Assembly (NCBI GenBank): GCA_028023455.1
Contig: JAQFVV010000027.1
Location: 9,361,845-9,425,844, forward strand
Direction: 5' to 3'
DNA length: 64,000 nt
From: Epiperipatus broadwayi
Lineage: Eukaryota > Onychophora > Udeonychophora > Euonychophora > Peripatidae
Positions 29,101 through 44,100 of this stretch are shown here, in pieces (position 1 is the stretch's first letter; the number at the start of each line of letters is the position of its first letter). The position numbers and the translations under genes are program-made. The notes beneath the pieces are model-generated. The model saw only the letters and a program-made list of their open reading frames with translations. It was not told where the DNA came from and made no database searches.

Positions 29101-32100
29101 AAAAGTACAATTGTAATTAAAATAAATGTAATATAATTCCAGTAAACCTATAATAATTACAATAAAGCATTTGCTGATGTCTCTGCACAAACCATCGAAT
29201 AACTACTGCTATGGAAACATTATTCCCTGTTGGTTAGTACCCTGTAATTTTGGAAAAACTCCACTACTTGTTTTTTTTATCAATGGAAGATCTCAAATTT
29301 TAATCCTTTGGTAAAATGTTCCAAAAAAAAAAGAAAGTAACAAAGACTATGACAATCTTATGCTTAACGTAAAAAAATCATGGCAATGTCTAACGTGTTA
29401 ACGTTTGTATGTTTTAATATCTATAAAAAAAAATTATTAATTATATCTTGTGAATGGAACCTATAAGAGATCTCTTAATATTTTTTAAAGTTAACAAGAA
29501 TTTATAATCAATTTCTTAACACTTCTATGTTAGAATATATATAAAAAATAAATAAAAATAATAAAATAAGCTTGTTTAAAAATATTGGCATGCTCTTTAT
29601 TACATATTGGTAAATACAAGCTATATAGGTCATGTGATATGGACTTGGTTATATTATTATTATAATTTTGGCTATTGAGCTTTGGCTATATTAAATTGCT
29701 ATGGCTATTAATATATGGAGTATCTGAATTTAGTTCAGGCCCATATATCTATTTTAGTTGGAGAGCTGAATTTGAAGACATCAGAACTTTCAGACCTTCA
29801 TAATAGTTAAGTATTAGAGAAATGCTTGACTACAGTTAGTATTTTTGAATCTGGTATCCTAGCTCCTCACTGAAGAAAACCATAGCTCAAAACCGGTCTG
29901 GGAATGGAGATAATCATAGATAAAGATTTGAATGCTTTCTCTTATAGCATTTATCATATAAAAAAATAAAGAAATAAACATAATAAAATAATCTGGTTTA
30001 GAAATATTGGCATGCTCTTTATTATATACTGTAACCTTCTCCTCTGATCTTTGGACAATCAGGTCTACACATTTCTATAATCATATATAAATCATACCGC
30101 ACATTTTAGGTGCTATAATCTTACCTGTAGCCTTTCCCCCTAATCTAACTAGTCCAATTTACACGTTTGGAAATCATATCTTTCTCTGTAACTTTCCTAG
30201 CTACAACTAATCTAGAATATATATATCTAAAATAAATGATAAACTAAAGATGATTTCTTTATTAGCTAAGCTCGCATGAAACTATAATCTTAGAGAAAAT
30301 TGCAAGGTGGATTAATAATTTCTGGTCAAGCTAGCCTCAAAATCCACAAACAAGCAAACAAACAAAAAATTATAAAATAAACATATTGTCAAACTAATAA
30401 ATAAATAATACTTAGGTCGATGGAATGAATATGGAATTAGAAGTATAAATTAGGCAATAAGCGAATGAGGATGTAAATGATTAAATGAATGATGAAAATA
30501 AGTAATAATTAAATAATAAAATAAAAGGAGTCTGAGAATGAAGATGTGTAAGAGTTAATGGATGATTAAGATGAGAATGGAATAAGAGCTAATGAATGAT
30601 GAGTGAATTAGGATAATGAATTATGATGAAAAAAAAAGAATAAAGAAAGATTGAAATGACAGATGAGAGGAATGATGATGATGAAAGATGATGTACAGAA
30701 CTATAAATTTGACATTGAATTAAATAATCATAAGACAATTAAATAAAATATCGATTCTAAGCTTACCAAGACCAGAATATTCACCATAAAGTCAAAACCA
30801 ACTATACATTTCAGACAAAAGAAGTAATAGATACTTTAAGGTTTGGTTGACCTTATATCTCACGAAGAATGTAACACAATTCCATTCTACTTACAATAAT
30901 TAACTGGATACAAATTTACTATAAATTCCAATCCTATCACAAATTGATATAATTTATCCTTCTCAGGGTTCACATAGCGTAAAGGGTGATATACAAGATA
31001 CACTTGGGTCAGTGAGAAGGATTTTACCACTACCCAAGCATAACACACACAAAATAGCTCTTAATACTGAATTGAATCACTAAACCATATTCAATAAATT
31101 CTATACATTCCCTAACTATGCTAAACTTTAAGTTCCAATAAGTAAGAGTAATTTTTCAATAGATAAACATAATAGCTTTCCAACTTTCTTTCTCCATTAA
31201 TCAGAAACAAGGTGATCAAGACCAATGAATGACAGATCTGTGGATTCAAATGAACTGATCGAACCAATATTAGGTTTTTAATCTTTTAGTATATCACTTA
31301 AACTAATATTCTTTAGGTTAGTATGTTTAATTATTAAGTTATAATGCCCTAGATATACTCATAAATTATAGGGCTTAACACAATTATTCTAATATACTTA
31401 CATATAGTGACTTTTACAATATTGATTGATGACAATTTCACTATAATCACAGGATAGGTCGATAGCAATAACAATAATAATGTGTGGGTGTGTTGATTAG
31501 CAATAAGAATACTGAAGACTAAATAAAATTTTAACACAATATTTATTTACATTATATACAAGTCTCTTTCAGACACATTACACGAAACAAGATAAATCCA
31601 TTCCAAAATTAGGGATGGAAATTAATGATGTGGTAAGTATTAACCAACCAATATGACAAACATTTTAGATGTTTGTTTATTATTCTATCGGGTAAACTAG
31701 GATAGTTGAGCTTATTTGAGCTATTTTAGCATTGAAATTGCAAACAAAATGTATTAATATCCTTTGGATATACGCAACTTTTAAATAAAAAAAAACTCTA
31801 AATTACAATTTATTATATCAAATTGTAGCTGTTTAAGTTATTAGAATATGATAAGGGCAATTATCACACTAATACAAGTAATAATTTATTATAATTTACT
31901 ATATAAATTTTTTTATTGCATTAACATGGGGCAAACATCATCAGTTAAATGCATACATGACACCGAAAACATTCACTATGTCCACAACTTAACCATTTAT
32001 TAATTAACTGATATTATTAATTCATCAGTAAATACTTACTTGTTGAAAACCAATCCACATTGTCCATGTACACATCTTGCTCTTTTATGTAGAAGTTCTA

Positions 32101-35100
32101 CAAACACTAGTAAGTTTTGGTTGGTCTGTTTATAAACTGATGAAGATTACACAACATCAGAAAGACACTATTTCAATTAGACAACACTATAGCTATATCA
32201 GACTTTATCTTATCCTTGCTATTTGATCTAAAACACACTACACTTTATCATACACAGTGGAATATTAACTATATAACTTTTTGAGGGATCTAAATAAAGG
32301 AGGCACTACAAAACAACATGATAGTTGTATATCAAGAAACAACATAATAGTTGTGTAAGAATATGGCCAATTCTGATACCTTTTCATAGGTATAAAAGTG
32401 TGGGCAGTGCCTCTCCACTGGAAAACAGAATTCAGACCATGGGATCTACCTATTTTAGGCGTAACTACGCTCTAAGCACTAACTCTTAATCAGCCCCAAC
32501 AATATCATCCTCTCATATTAATCACAATGGGGAATTCTCTATCATCCCATGTACAATATTAATTATTATTATATCTAAGGCTCTTATATGTAGCCCAAAC
32601 TCATCCTAAAATCTATCACAAACTCTGATCAATACAATAGCAAGGTAAAACAACACTAATCTAAGTGGAAACATAAATATTCCATTGCATCTTGCAGAAA
32701 CTGTCAGTGTTTTATAAACAGACCATCAATATCAGTAAAATAATCATTAATTATTTCAAAACAATAATTATATCTTTTATTATAGCAAGCCATGTACACA
32801 TAAACAAGGAGGATTAAACTACATTTTGTATTTAAAGTGGACATTTCGTTCATAATCAAAATTAAGCAATAATAATAAAAAAAGCCTATTAAATTATTTT
32901 ATATAATAGAACAATGGTATCAGTATGTGTATATTTTTGACCAGTTTGGATCTATTTATTCCCCTCCTCGATATAATGTTAACATCTGTTTTAGCAGTGA
33001 AAGAGATAAAAATTTCTCTTTCAGACCAGATAAATAATATAAATATGGATAATAAATGTATATACAGTAATTTTATACATATCTACATCATTACTTAATA
33101 TATTCTATACCCTGATATAGATAAAATAAAAAAAAACCTAATACCTGAATAACACATGAAAGAAAAAAAACGTATTACAATATTATATATAGCAATTAAC
33201 AAACTAAACAATCATTACATTTTCTACCATTGGACTTTATCGAAGTTTGATTCGTTCTTATAAGTAAAACAATATGAAAACGGATATGATAGGCAAACAT
33301 TCCTGAGTAATATATATATATTGGTTATCCGGTTCAATATTAACATCTTCAGACAAAATTCAAACATTTCTCCAATGGCAATAGAAATCCTTTATCGGTT
33401 TGTGTACTAATGTAAGCATACTGAAGCAATATCAAAACATTTTCGAGAATAAGTCATTTAAAGAGGTTTAATTTATATATATGGATTTATTTATTTTTGC
33501 TGTTCTTATTTTTTTTCAGCGCGAAGATCTGTTATACTCTTAAATAATCTGGGTGATTTTAAAACCATTTAAAATATTATCACGTTGCAAGTTATTTACT
33601 AACGATAAATAAATACGATCTTCTAAGCGATTTTAATTAATATGTAACATTTTTTTTTTTTTTCAAATGTAGCACAATTATAATCAGTTTATTACGATCT
33701 TTGAAAATAAACTTTTAAATCATTTATGGATTTTGTTTACTTGGTTTTTCCATTTTAATTAATATGTAACATATATATTTTTCCAAATGTAGCACAATTA
33801 TAATCAGTTTATTACGATCTTTGAAAATAAACTTTTAAATCATTTATGGATTTTGTTTACTTTGTTTTTCACGTCCACAGTAATTGTCACAATCTTAAAT
33901 AATCTGGGTAATTTTAAACACTTAAAATATTATTACCTTATATGTTGTATAATCAAGAAAAAAAATCAATATTTCTTTATTCACTATTATTATTGGCAAT
34001 TTATTTCATATTTAAGAATGTTAAATAGAATTGATTTAATATTAAGCAATTATTAGGAATATATATACGTGACTACTTCTTCCCGGGGAATATCCTAGCA
34101 CACGATGTCTCTTCCCAATGACATAAGAAATATTTTATGTACTTTTTTTTTTTTTCAACTAATTACTTTATATGATTTAAAGTGAAATTTTAATTTCTTC
34201 ATTATTTCTTAAAATGATTTAGAATATTTTCTTGAAATATTAATTTATACGCAAACGGATTTTTCTGCTTAATGCTGAATTAATAACAGCGCGAAAATTA
34301 AAATAGTTTAATCTTTTTTTTCTTCAGTCTAAATAAACTTTTGTGTTATGATTAGTTCTGATAATTGGTTAAAATAAAGAAGACAAAAATAAATGCTTAC
34401 ATTTTCTGGGATTATTTTCCGTTCCAAATAGTACATTTTGGCAAATACTTATTCAAATAGCGGTACTTCCAGTGTTTCCTTCAGTAGGCAAAATTAAGAA
34501 TCTAAGCTCGATGGAAAGTAGGGTAGAGATTTCCACAGGGTTATTGAGTTTACTCCATAGTATTCAAATCCATCTATCTATGAAATTTTGTTCCAATTAA
34601 TTTTTTAAAAAAATTATTATTTTCTAGTTTATTTCTTTTATTTTACTTCAGAAGTGGAGTTGTAGTCTTGTTCCATTTACATTTCTTAAAAAAGTTCCCC
34701 TCCCCCTACAAACTTTTATATTATATCCTTTGTATTATCTGGCAGGATTGGTTCTATTATGGGCCAATCACTGTAAAATGTGAATAAATTAAGTTTTATC
34801 CCTCTAGTGAGAATCATCTAGATTGATGCATTTCAATTTACATTAAAATATAGTATATTTAAAGATTGTTTATAAAAAATTTAGAAGACTTATAAATTGA
34901 TTTTGCTGTTTGTTTTTAATTATTGTTTAACAATACCAATAAAATAAAGTGTTACAAACATTTTTTTATGCTTCCCAATAATATTTTAATACTATTAAAA
35001 CAACATTTGAAATAGCTGCCACTGGAACATGTGATAAAATGTTTATGGGATTTACAACCACTCTATCAGACTTTCCAGTGTCTCACAATCAGTCAAGACC

Positions 35101-38100
35101 ATCATCATCTCTTAAGATATTTTTTTTTGATGAGCTTTTGCTTAGTGGGAAAATTATAATCCACAAGCATTTCACTCTATAACTAGTCTCTACACATTGA
35201 TGTTCCATATCTTAACAAATTATTACCCATTAAAATTTAAAATTTTACACATTTATCCACTGGATAAAACCTACTATCTTTGAGCCAAAACATATGGTTA
35301 CAATATATATAATCAAATCTTATGATTGGAGTTTAGCAGAGATTTGTTAATATTTTTTATAAGTTAACAAGTAACAACGCATCTTCAGTAAAAAAAATTT
35401 GAGGAAAAAACATAAATACTTTGAAGCCCCTGAAAATGTATAATTAAAAAAACCCTGACAAGTTTCTGAATTTTGTATTATATACAAGTACTGAAAATTC
35501 TATACAAGTATTTCAATATTGATATAATAGAAAGGAAACACATGAAGTTTTCTCATAGAAATCTACAAGGGGACTCATGTACAGTATTTTTGATTATCGT
35601 AGGTTTACAGATAGCTATATTTTTTTACTCAGCTTTAAAAAATTTAATGATTTAATGTTTATGAGAGGAGAAAATGTTTTAAATTTAATTTTAAAATGAT
35701 AAAAATTTACTAATATGAAATTCATAAAAAAAATTCATGATACATGATATGGTCTCTGGCATTTATTATGTTCACTCTGTGTGGTGGTATTTTTCATTTA
35801 AATTTGTAAGAAAAAGTTGAATTAATAACTCTGGATGTGTAAAACCACCTTTGTGAAAAAAAAAAGGTTCTGCTTGGGAAAGGCCAGGAGTAGATAAATA
35901 ATGGTACAATCTACATTTCATTATTTTTAATTGTTGTAAACTTACAAATATTTAGATTACTTTATTCAGCATTAAATAATTTAATTACTCCCCCCCCCCT
36001 CAAAATAACCTAAAATAAAGGGTGCATCTTATGAAGTAGTAATCAAAATTAAGAATTGAAATTTCAGTCTAAACTATCTGATTTATATTAATATATATGT
36101 ATATATAAATATATTTATAAAGGACTTGAACTCGGACTTTCAAGATCCCTATATCTAGCCAATATATTTTATCATAACCACATACATGAGAAAAAGATAA
36201 ATGATCTCCAAAATATGTATTTCATGCTAAACCAGCACTCATCAATTGGTCCAGATTAGGATAAAATACTTACATTGGAGATCATTTATCTTTTCCACAT
36301 GTAGGTGGTCATGTGTATCAGTTGTATAAGATGGATTGGATAGATATAGGGGGCTTGAAAGTCTGAGTTCAAATTCCTTATATTTAGTATTGACAATATA
36401 CATGTGTTGAAATATTATATATATAAAGATGTGTTTGTGGACACCCATCTTAAGAGTGAGATGGATAAAGGGGGAAGAAAATGAAGTTGTGGGTAGATAT
36501 TGTGCATGTCTAAGCATTTTGGTGGAATGTTAAAGAAACCTGCTTGCAAGTATGGAATCAGTTTCAGAGTCTCAGAACAGAAACTGTGAAAAATAAAATC
36601 AATTAACTGAAAATTCAGCTGTAATTTCAGGTGGCATAATGAGCCAGTTTCAATCCTTAGACACATCTGCATTATTAAACCATTTAAAGGATTCATGAAG
36701 GAGAAGTGAAACAGTTGGATGTAATCTACAGTTTTGAAGTGACACCCAACAGGAATAACTAAGAGGCTTAGCATTTCACAAGGGGTGAAAACTTCATGGG
36801 ATACTGTGAAACATGAGACAATTAGACAGTCATTTAAAAAATGTGGGAAGTCTATTTCAATGTGAAAACTGTTTTTCTTTGATTTTTCAAATCTATATAA
36901 ATTTTCTGCTGTGTGGCAATCAAAAGGAATTCCTTTTGATTGCATAACCCTAGACAGCTAAGCCTTATTGGCTGCTGTCTTAAGTAAGAATATGGTTGTA
37001 GTTTTTAACTAAAAATTATAAAATGGAAAATTCATTTATTAAATATTTTCATCTATGATGTCCATTAAAAATTAGATTATACTATGGAAGAATTTCTTTA
37101 TACAAATAAATAAAAACTATCTACTAAACTTAAATCCCAACTAATTAGTCCTCCATCTCAAGTTTGATCTCACTCTTTATTTTATTGCTTTTACTCTGTT
37201 AAGACAAAAAAAATGCAGTGTTTAACTTGTTCTAATTTGTTCTGTAAGTTCATCTGTTCTGCATCCTGCGCAGTTTGGTGCTGTTGGTAGAATGTAACAG
37301 AAAGTTCCAGATTCTATTCTGGTAATTGAACTTCTTATGAAATCCTGGGCAATAAAGTCATCTATTTTTTATCCATACAGCTTCTTTTTTACAATCCTTA
37401 TTAAGTGGAATGTAACTGTTAATTAGCAAAAATGTTGGTAATTGTATATTTTAATTAGTGCAGCCTAATTTTTATAATCAATTTAAATTTGTACCTACTA
37501 CAAGAAGCCCGCTTACTGGTGTAAAATAAAAATTTGGCTTCTTAAATAAAATTTCTGTGCATAAAAGATATATATAGATTCTGATTGTAAAAGACTCAGA
37601 AAGAGACCACATATGAGATGGATTGATGAAATAAAAAAGTGTGCAGGGATGATGTGGAGAAGAGAAGCTAAAGATCGGAGTAGATGGATTTAGCTTGAAG
37701 AGACCTTCATCCTGCAAGATTGATAATGGTTGATGATGATGACGAGTCAAATTAAAATTTCCCTTCCTGGGCAAGTTTTTGTACTATTATAATCCTAATT
37801 ATTTCCTCAATCTATGAACCTTCTCTAATCTATTATTAACAAATTAATCTCTCAGCAATGAGACATTCATTTTATCCTGTATTCGATTTTAATAAAAGCT
37901 ACTTTTTTAGTCACAATATTATTTTATTACATTCCTCATTCTCATCTTGACTTAGAAAAGTCAAAATAAATCAATTCGTTTTTCTCTTATTTTTATATTT
38001 ATAGAAATCTGCTTTCACAACTATCTAACATTCACTGATTTACTCAGTAATTACATGTTTAGGTTTTAGAATTGACGGATAGATGTCACTACTGTCTGGT

Positions 38101-41100
38101 TTAATTCTGCACAGTGTAAAATTAGCCAAAAACTATAGTCTTGCCACCTGTAGATGTATTCCAAGCCATTATTGGTGAATAAGTGTTTTATAAGCCTGCT
38201 GGGAACCATCTGATCAATATAGACACCTGGATATTTATTATCTAACTAAACACAGTAAATACTAATCAGTAGGATAACTACTACAAAATGAAAAAAGGAG
38301 AGACAATTGATACAACGAAAAATAAAATTACTGTTGCAGCTGGTCTTGTGCATATTGTTGTTTTTCGAGTAATTTTTTGGCATTTTCTTCTGCTTTTGCT
38401 TTATCGTAAGACACGAGTTCTTCACCAAGGACGTTTCTGGAAATTTCATCTTTAGCTTCACGTGTTATCCGCAGAAGGTTTTTGAGTTCAAGTTGTGCAT
38501 CTCGTTCATTCATAGCTCTAACAAAACCAAGCGCTCCCTAAAAAGGCAAAAAATAAAATCCTATACTAAAATTTTATTTAAAAAAAACTACTCTCCTTCA
38601 GTCTATGAATAAATAATACTATATATTATCAAAAGACAATAATAGAATGAATCCATTTACCTTTTAAGCTCTTGATGCTCGTATGTTTACCCTTGATAAC
38701 ATTGACAAAAATTCAGAGTAAACCCAATATATTGGCCAGGTGAAAACATAACATTATCAATTATTAATCCAATAATCAATTATATAAAGTATATAATGCC
38801 ACATTTCATCTGGCGGCATATTAAATCTATTCTGATTTCCCACCAATGTAGGCAAAGATAGGCTTATAAATATCAAAAGCTTAAATAGGCAAATTTATTA
38901 ACTTTGTTAACTATATGAGTACCATTTATTCATAACTTGAAGAAGAGGGATGTATTCCGCTGAATTACCAATACATTAAGCTATGCTAAACTGTGGGTTT
39001 ATTCACATGCGTAGAATAAAAAAATATAATGCAATATGTAGTTATTCCTATGGCTTATATATTTACATGAAATAATAATACACGAGTTATCAACAGCAGT
39101 ATTATTTTTAAATATATTTCTCATGTAATAAACACTTTTTAAAAATATCTATGAAATTTTAACATTGTGGTATTTTGTTCACACTCCACTTACAAGTGAG
39201 AAATAAAATACATGGTACAAATCAAATTTAATTAATCTAAAATATATTTGCGAAATCAAATTTTACCTTGCTTTACCAAAAAAACTATAATTTTATCCAT
39301 TTCTGTAGTATGTATATCAAATTACATACTCTTCAAAAAAATTTCCAACCTCTGCAATCTTTTAATCAGTGCTGCCCTCTTTTTGCATTTTTATGAAGTC
39401 ATTCAAAAATGGTTCTGATTTTGACCATTTTTATATTGTAAATTACCAAAATATTTTTTTTTAAACAATTAAGTACCGCAAAGCAAAAATCTAGCCTATA
39501 TAATTCTCAAAAAAAAAAAAAAAGAAAATCGTGCAAGATTCATCAAGATAGATGCAATATTTGTCATGCTATAAAGCAACAGACAAATAAACTCTCACAT
39601 TTATATGGTAGTAAAAATAGGTGGAGATCATCAATCATAAATACCCTTCAAAAACTTTTAGTGTCAGAAAAAAAATTGCAAACTATTATCTTGATGTAAT
39701 TTTATGCTGATATAAATGCAAGCATATTCTGTATTTAAAAATATTGTACTATTAGTACTAAAATAAAATTTATTCAGTATACAAAAAATATTTCAACTCA
39801 CACACACACACTATATATATAGTAAAATTAACATTTATTGCTCTGTGTGATTTTATGCAAACTTCTTACAAACTCATGAACAATAAAGATATTCAAATAC
39901 TTTGGCCCTGTATGGATAAGCATAGTGGTAGAGCTTCAGACTCTGGAGTGTTTGATCCTTGGATCAATTCTAATTCTGGTTCTTTTGGCACTCCAACTTC
40001 TTTTAGGAGTGTTTGATCCTTGTATCAATTCTAATTCTTGTTCTTCAGGCACTCCAACTTCTTTTATGAACTCCCAATTGGTAAATCCATTTGCTTCCTA
40101 ATATTTATTTTAAATTATCAGCAGGATTTGGATTTATTAAGATTGGGGGGGGGGGGTGAAATGTATTGTAAGAACATAAAAAAATTCACAAATCCAAAAA
40201 AACCCTTGGAATTAGGGATTTCAGGTTAATGCCTACTCATCAGCACTAGATAGGGATTTTATGCACAAGCCTTCTGGCATCCATTTATTACTCTGGTTGG
40301 CATAGGGTGGCACTACTGTATGGAGAGAGTTTTGCCTTGTTTAATAACAATTATGTGCTAGTATAAGAGATGGTGACCATGTGATGTAATAAAATATATG
40401 GAAGTTTTTCATAGAAAGTGACCATGTGATGTAATAAAATATATGGAAGTTTTTCATAGAAAGTGATTAATGCACCCATATCCTATAAGCACAACCCATT
40501 TTTGAATTGTTATATAACTTTTTTTTAGATATCTAAAGATTTCCAAATAAAAATAGGACTTTTTTCAGAGCAGCCAATGTAGGAGCTATCTATTATTGGT
40601 CAGTAAATGAGTGTTTAACTCTTCATATGTATAAAGAAATCACAGTCTTTCACCAATTTCTGGTTAATAATGTCTTCTTTCTTTTATATGCCACGATGTT
40701 TGTTTGGAAGCCTTTCTTTCAAATAAAAGGCTCCTTAATCTAGATACTCACAAATTTGAAAATAAATTGGATCGATGTTAAATCTTCAATATGATGTCTG
40801 CCACAAAATTTAATTTCATTCTTTACAATTAAATAAATCAAAAAATAAATATTTTTTTCTTTCAAAATTGTCCCATTAATTTTAATATTAAATTATCGGT
40901 GCTAATATAGTGTACAGTCTGCAACTTTAGTGATCTACGTAGTATTTATTATCGAGCCAAAAAAAAATGGTTAAAAAACAAAATTTCACTTATTCTTGAA
41001 TTCACAACTATAAGTATACAACACATTAAATAAAACCAGAAAAATATATTTTGTAATAAAAATACTCATTTATCAAAACAGTATCAATTATTTAATAAAA

Positions 41101-44100
41101 AAGAGTAAGACAAATCAAATGCACATAGAAACGCAAATTCATAACAAATGTTCACATTTAGTTACGAATTTATTGCTGAATTTTTAGTAGTATATATTAT
41201 ATATTACTTACTTATTACAAAATATATTACTTTCTTCATTTTATTTAATATATATTTATAATAACAGATTCAAAAATAAATGTGGATGTCATAAATTCAA
41301 AAATAAATGCAAACATTTCTTGTCAATTTTCATTTTTATGTATAGCTTATTTGCTATCAATATATTTTTGTTAAATAATTTATATTTCTTTTGCAAAATA
41401 AAATATATTATTTTCTTAATTTTACTTAATATAACCCTGTAGCATAAATTCAATAACAAATGCAGGCATTCTACTTTTTATTGTTTAGTCTATCTTTTTC
41501 TTTATAGTAGGTAGCTCCCAGATAGGCAATACACTATATTAATTCAAAATTTCTTCCACATATTCATTTTATTTATAAATCTTGTTTTTATATATGAATC
41601 AATTTTTTCCCACATTCATATATATATATATATATCATAGACTCATATCTATGTTTTTATATCTTATGCTCATTTTCAAGGACTAATCCTTTTTCTAAAA
41701 CATGGATGCAAGATATGGTCAAAACATAGGTGGAGTTATATAGTGAAGAAATAATTTAGTTCATACAATAAAAATAGATTTATAAAAAAAATGAATATGT
41801 AAAAAATTATTTATGTATTCATTCGATATATTGTGACATAAAGAAAATAAATTAAGTAATCTCTGCAGGCATACACACAAACACACTGATATATACATAC
41901 TCAAATAAAAATTGAAGTATTGTCATATATTATTAACAAACAATATCATCATACTAATGATAAAAATAAAACGAACTCACGTGGAACTTTTTTATTCTGT
42001 CTTTCTCATAAAAGTTGATTGTTTTAGCACGATTAATTATTTCTTCCCTTTTCTTTGCTTGGTATTCTTCTTCTTCTTGATCAATTTTCAGACGTTCCAC
42101 TTCTCTTTTCTGTTCTTTCAGTTCTAAAGCTTTTAAACGCTGATTTCGGTAACCCTAACAAATGAATAACACAGTCAAAATATAAAATTTTCGGATATGT
42201 AAACAATAGTTATATTTTAGAAATAAGCAAGTATTAAACAAATCTTGTTGCCTTTTTACACAGTAGATTGTTTAGGGAAAACCTGTAAATTATGAATGAA
42301 ATGTGGGGAAATTATTGGGAGAAGTGAAGTAATAATCATTTTTTTGGCAATAAAAAGTATTAATAAAATACAATGTACATTACAAAAGTAAACTAATCTG
42401 ATAATATAAGCAATATAATAATAACCACTAAACATCACATGATCACTATTTCTTATGCTAGCACATTACTGTTATTAAAACAGGGCAAAACTCTCCTTAC
42501 AGTAGTGCCACTCAGTGCCAACCAGAGTAATCAATGGATGCCAGAAGGCTTGTGCATGAAATCCCTATCAAGGTGCACTGCTCGTGGATGCAAAGCTCCT
42601 CACTGATGAAGGCCACGGGACAGAAACTAGTCTGTAGATATTGGATGAGTAGGCATTAGATAGGGATTTTATGCACAAGCTTTCTGGCATCCATTGATTA
42701 CCCTGGTTGGCACTGAATAGCACTACTGTATGGAGAGTTTTGCCTGCTTCAATATAATAATACAGATGAATTGAGAAACTGGTGCTATTTTTTATGTAAT
42801 AGAGATATGACATAAGTAAAATCTTGAGTTAATGAGTAGTTATATTTGATTTCATAGAAATGATGTCCTGAATAGTCAGATTTTTGAGCTCAGAGTCTAT
42901 GAATCACAGTTCCAGTTCTAACATTTCCAAATTCATGATCTGCTAAGTGAGAAATCACCCCATTACAATGCCCCATGTGGGTTTTTTGCAGTAGTAGAGT
43001 GAGGGACCTGAGCTGTATGGACCATCATTTCAGCTGCCACAGCTAGGATTTGAACTACTTATGAATTTCCAGGTGATAAATCATTTGATTGGCAACTTTC
43101 AAGGCGATTTAGACAAAAATGGGATTGGATGTAGTAAATTAAAATATATTAGTACATATGAAACTATGGAAGTTGACACAGGATGTTCAACACTCCATTT
43201 GAAAAATGCAAAGAGCAACTTGGAAAATATTTGAATGGTTCCAGTTTGTATTGAGAACAGAATCGCAAATTTAATTTTGGATTGCATTTATTGGGAGAAT
43301 GTTGAGCAAATTGATTAAGATAGATATTAAAATACACAAAATATTATATATCATACTATTTACAACTTTCTTAAACACTTTCTCAATACTATTTATTTAT
43401 ATCAAAACTAACAGTTTTGACTGTCCTGCAGTCATCATCAGAGCTATAATATTCAAATATATAATTATTACACTTATACATGTATTCAATATAATACAAT
43501 AGGATTCAATACAATAATACTGATAAAGTGTTTAAGAGAGTTTTAAATGGTATGATATATTAAAGTAGAAATCAATATATAGGAAAAGGAAGAAGAAAAC
43601 TCTATTACTTCAAAATATTATATAGGCGATACATTTAAACGCCCCTACTTATACAAAAATTTGGACAAACATTTCAATAAGATATTTAATGTACAACAGA
43701 GGTGGGCAAATAGTGACCCGAGGGCCATATGCAGCGGGCTAAGGGTTTTTATGCGGCCCACTAAGACAATCAGAAAAATCCGCTTTGAACTGAGATTTCC
43801 TTCCCATGCGCAACCGAAGATTCCTCATATTTTCCACTAGGATGGCCAGGTCAATACACATGTGCAGTGCTTTTCCAGTTGATCTGGTTAATTTAAATTT
43901 TGTCTTTGCATTACAAATATATACATTTCCAATTTTAGTGAAACTATGAACCCTCTGAAAAACTGTAAAATCGGTGATGAATGTCATGTGTTTAATGAAG
44001 AATGGACAAACAAATATTTCTTTGGTAATACAGGGAATAAAGCAGTGTATTTATTGTGTCAAGAAAAAAAGGTGTGGCCCTCCACTAGCCTTCACTTCCA

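Noticed and set aside
36415-36945. 176-codon minus-strand open frame, the longest in the window
   Set aside because: No family motif. The opposite strand holds ordered pogo/Tigger transposase blocks, so this is an antisense shadow.
41912-42127. 71-codon plus-strand frame
   Set aside because: Overlaps CFAP210 exon 2 in antisense; the minus strand has the splice sites and the conserved protein.
42568-42813. 81-codon minus-strand frame
   Set aside because: It is an antisense reading of FB1; the same peptide-like words appear from other FB1 copies.
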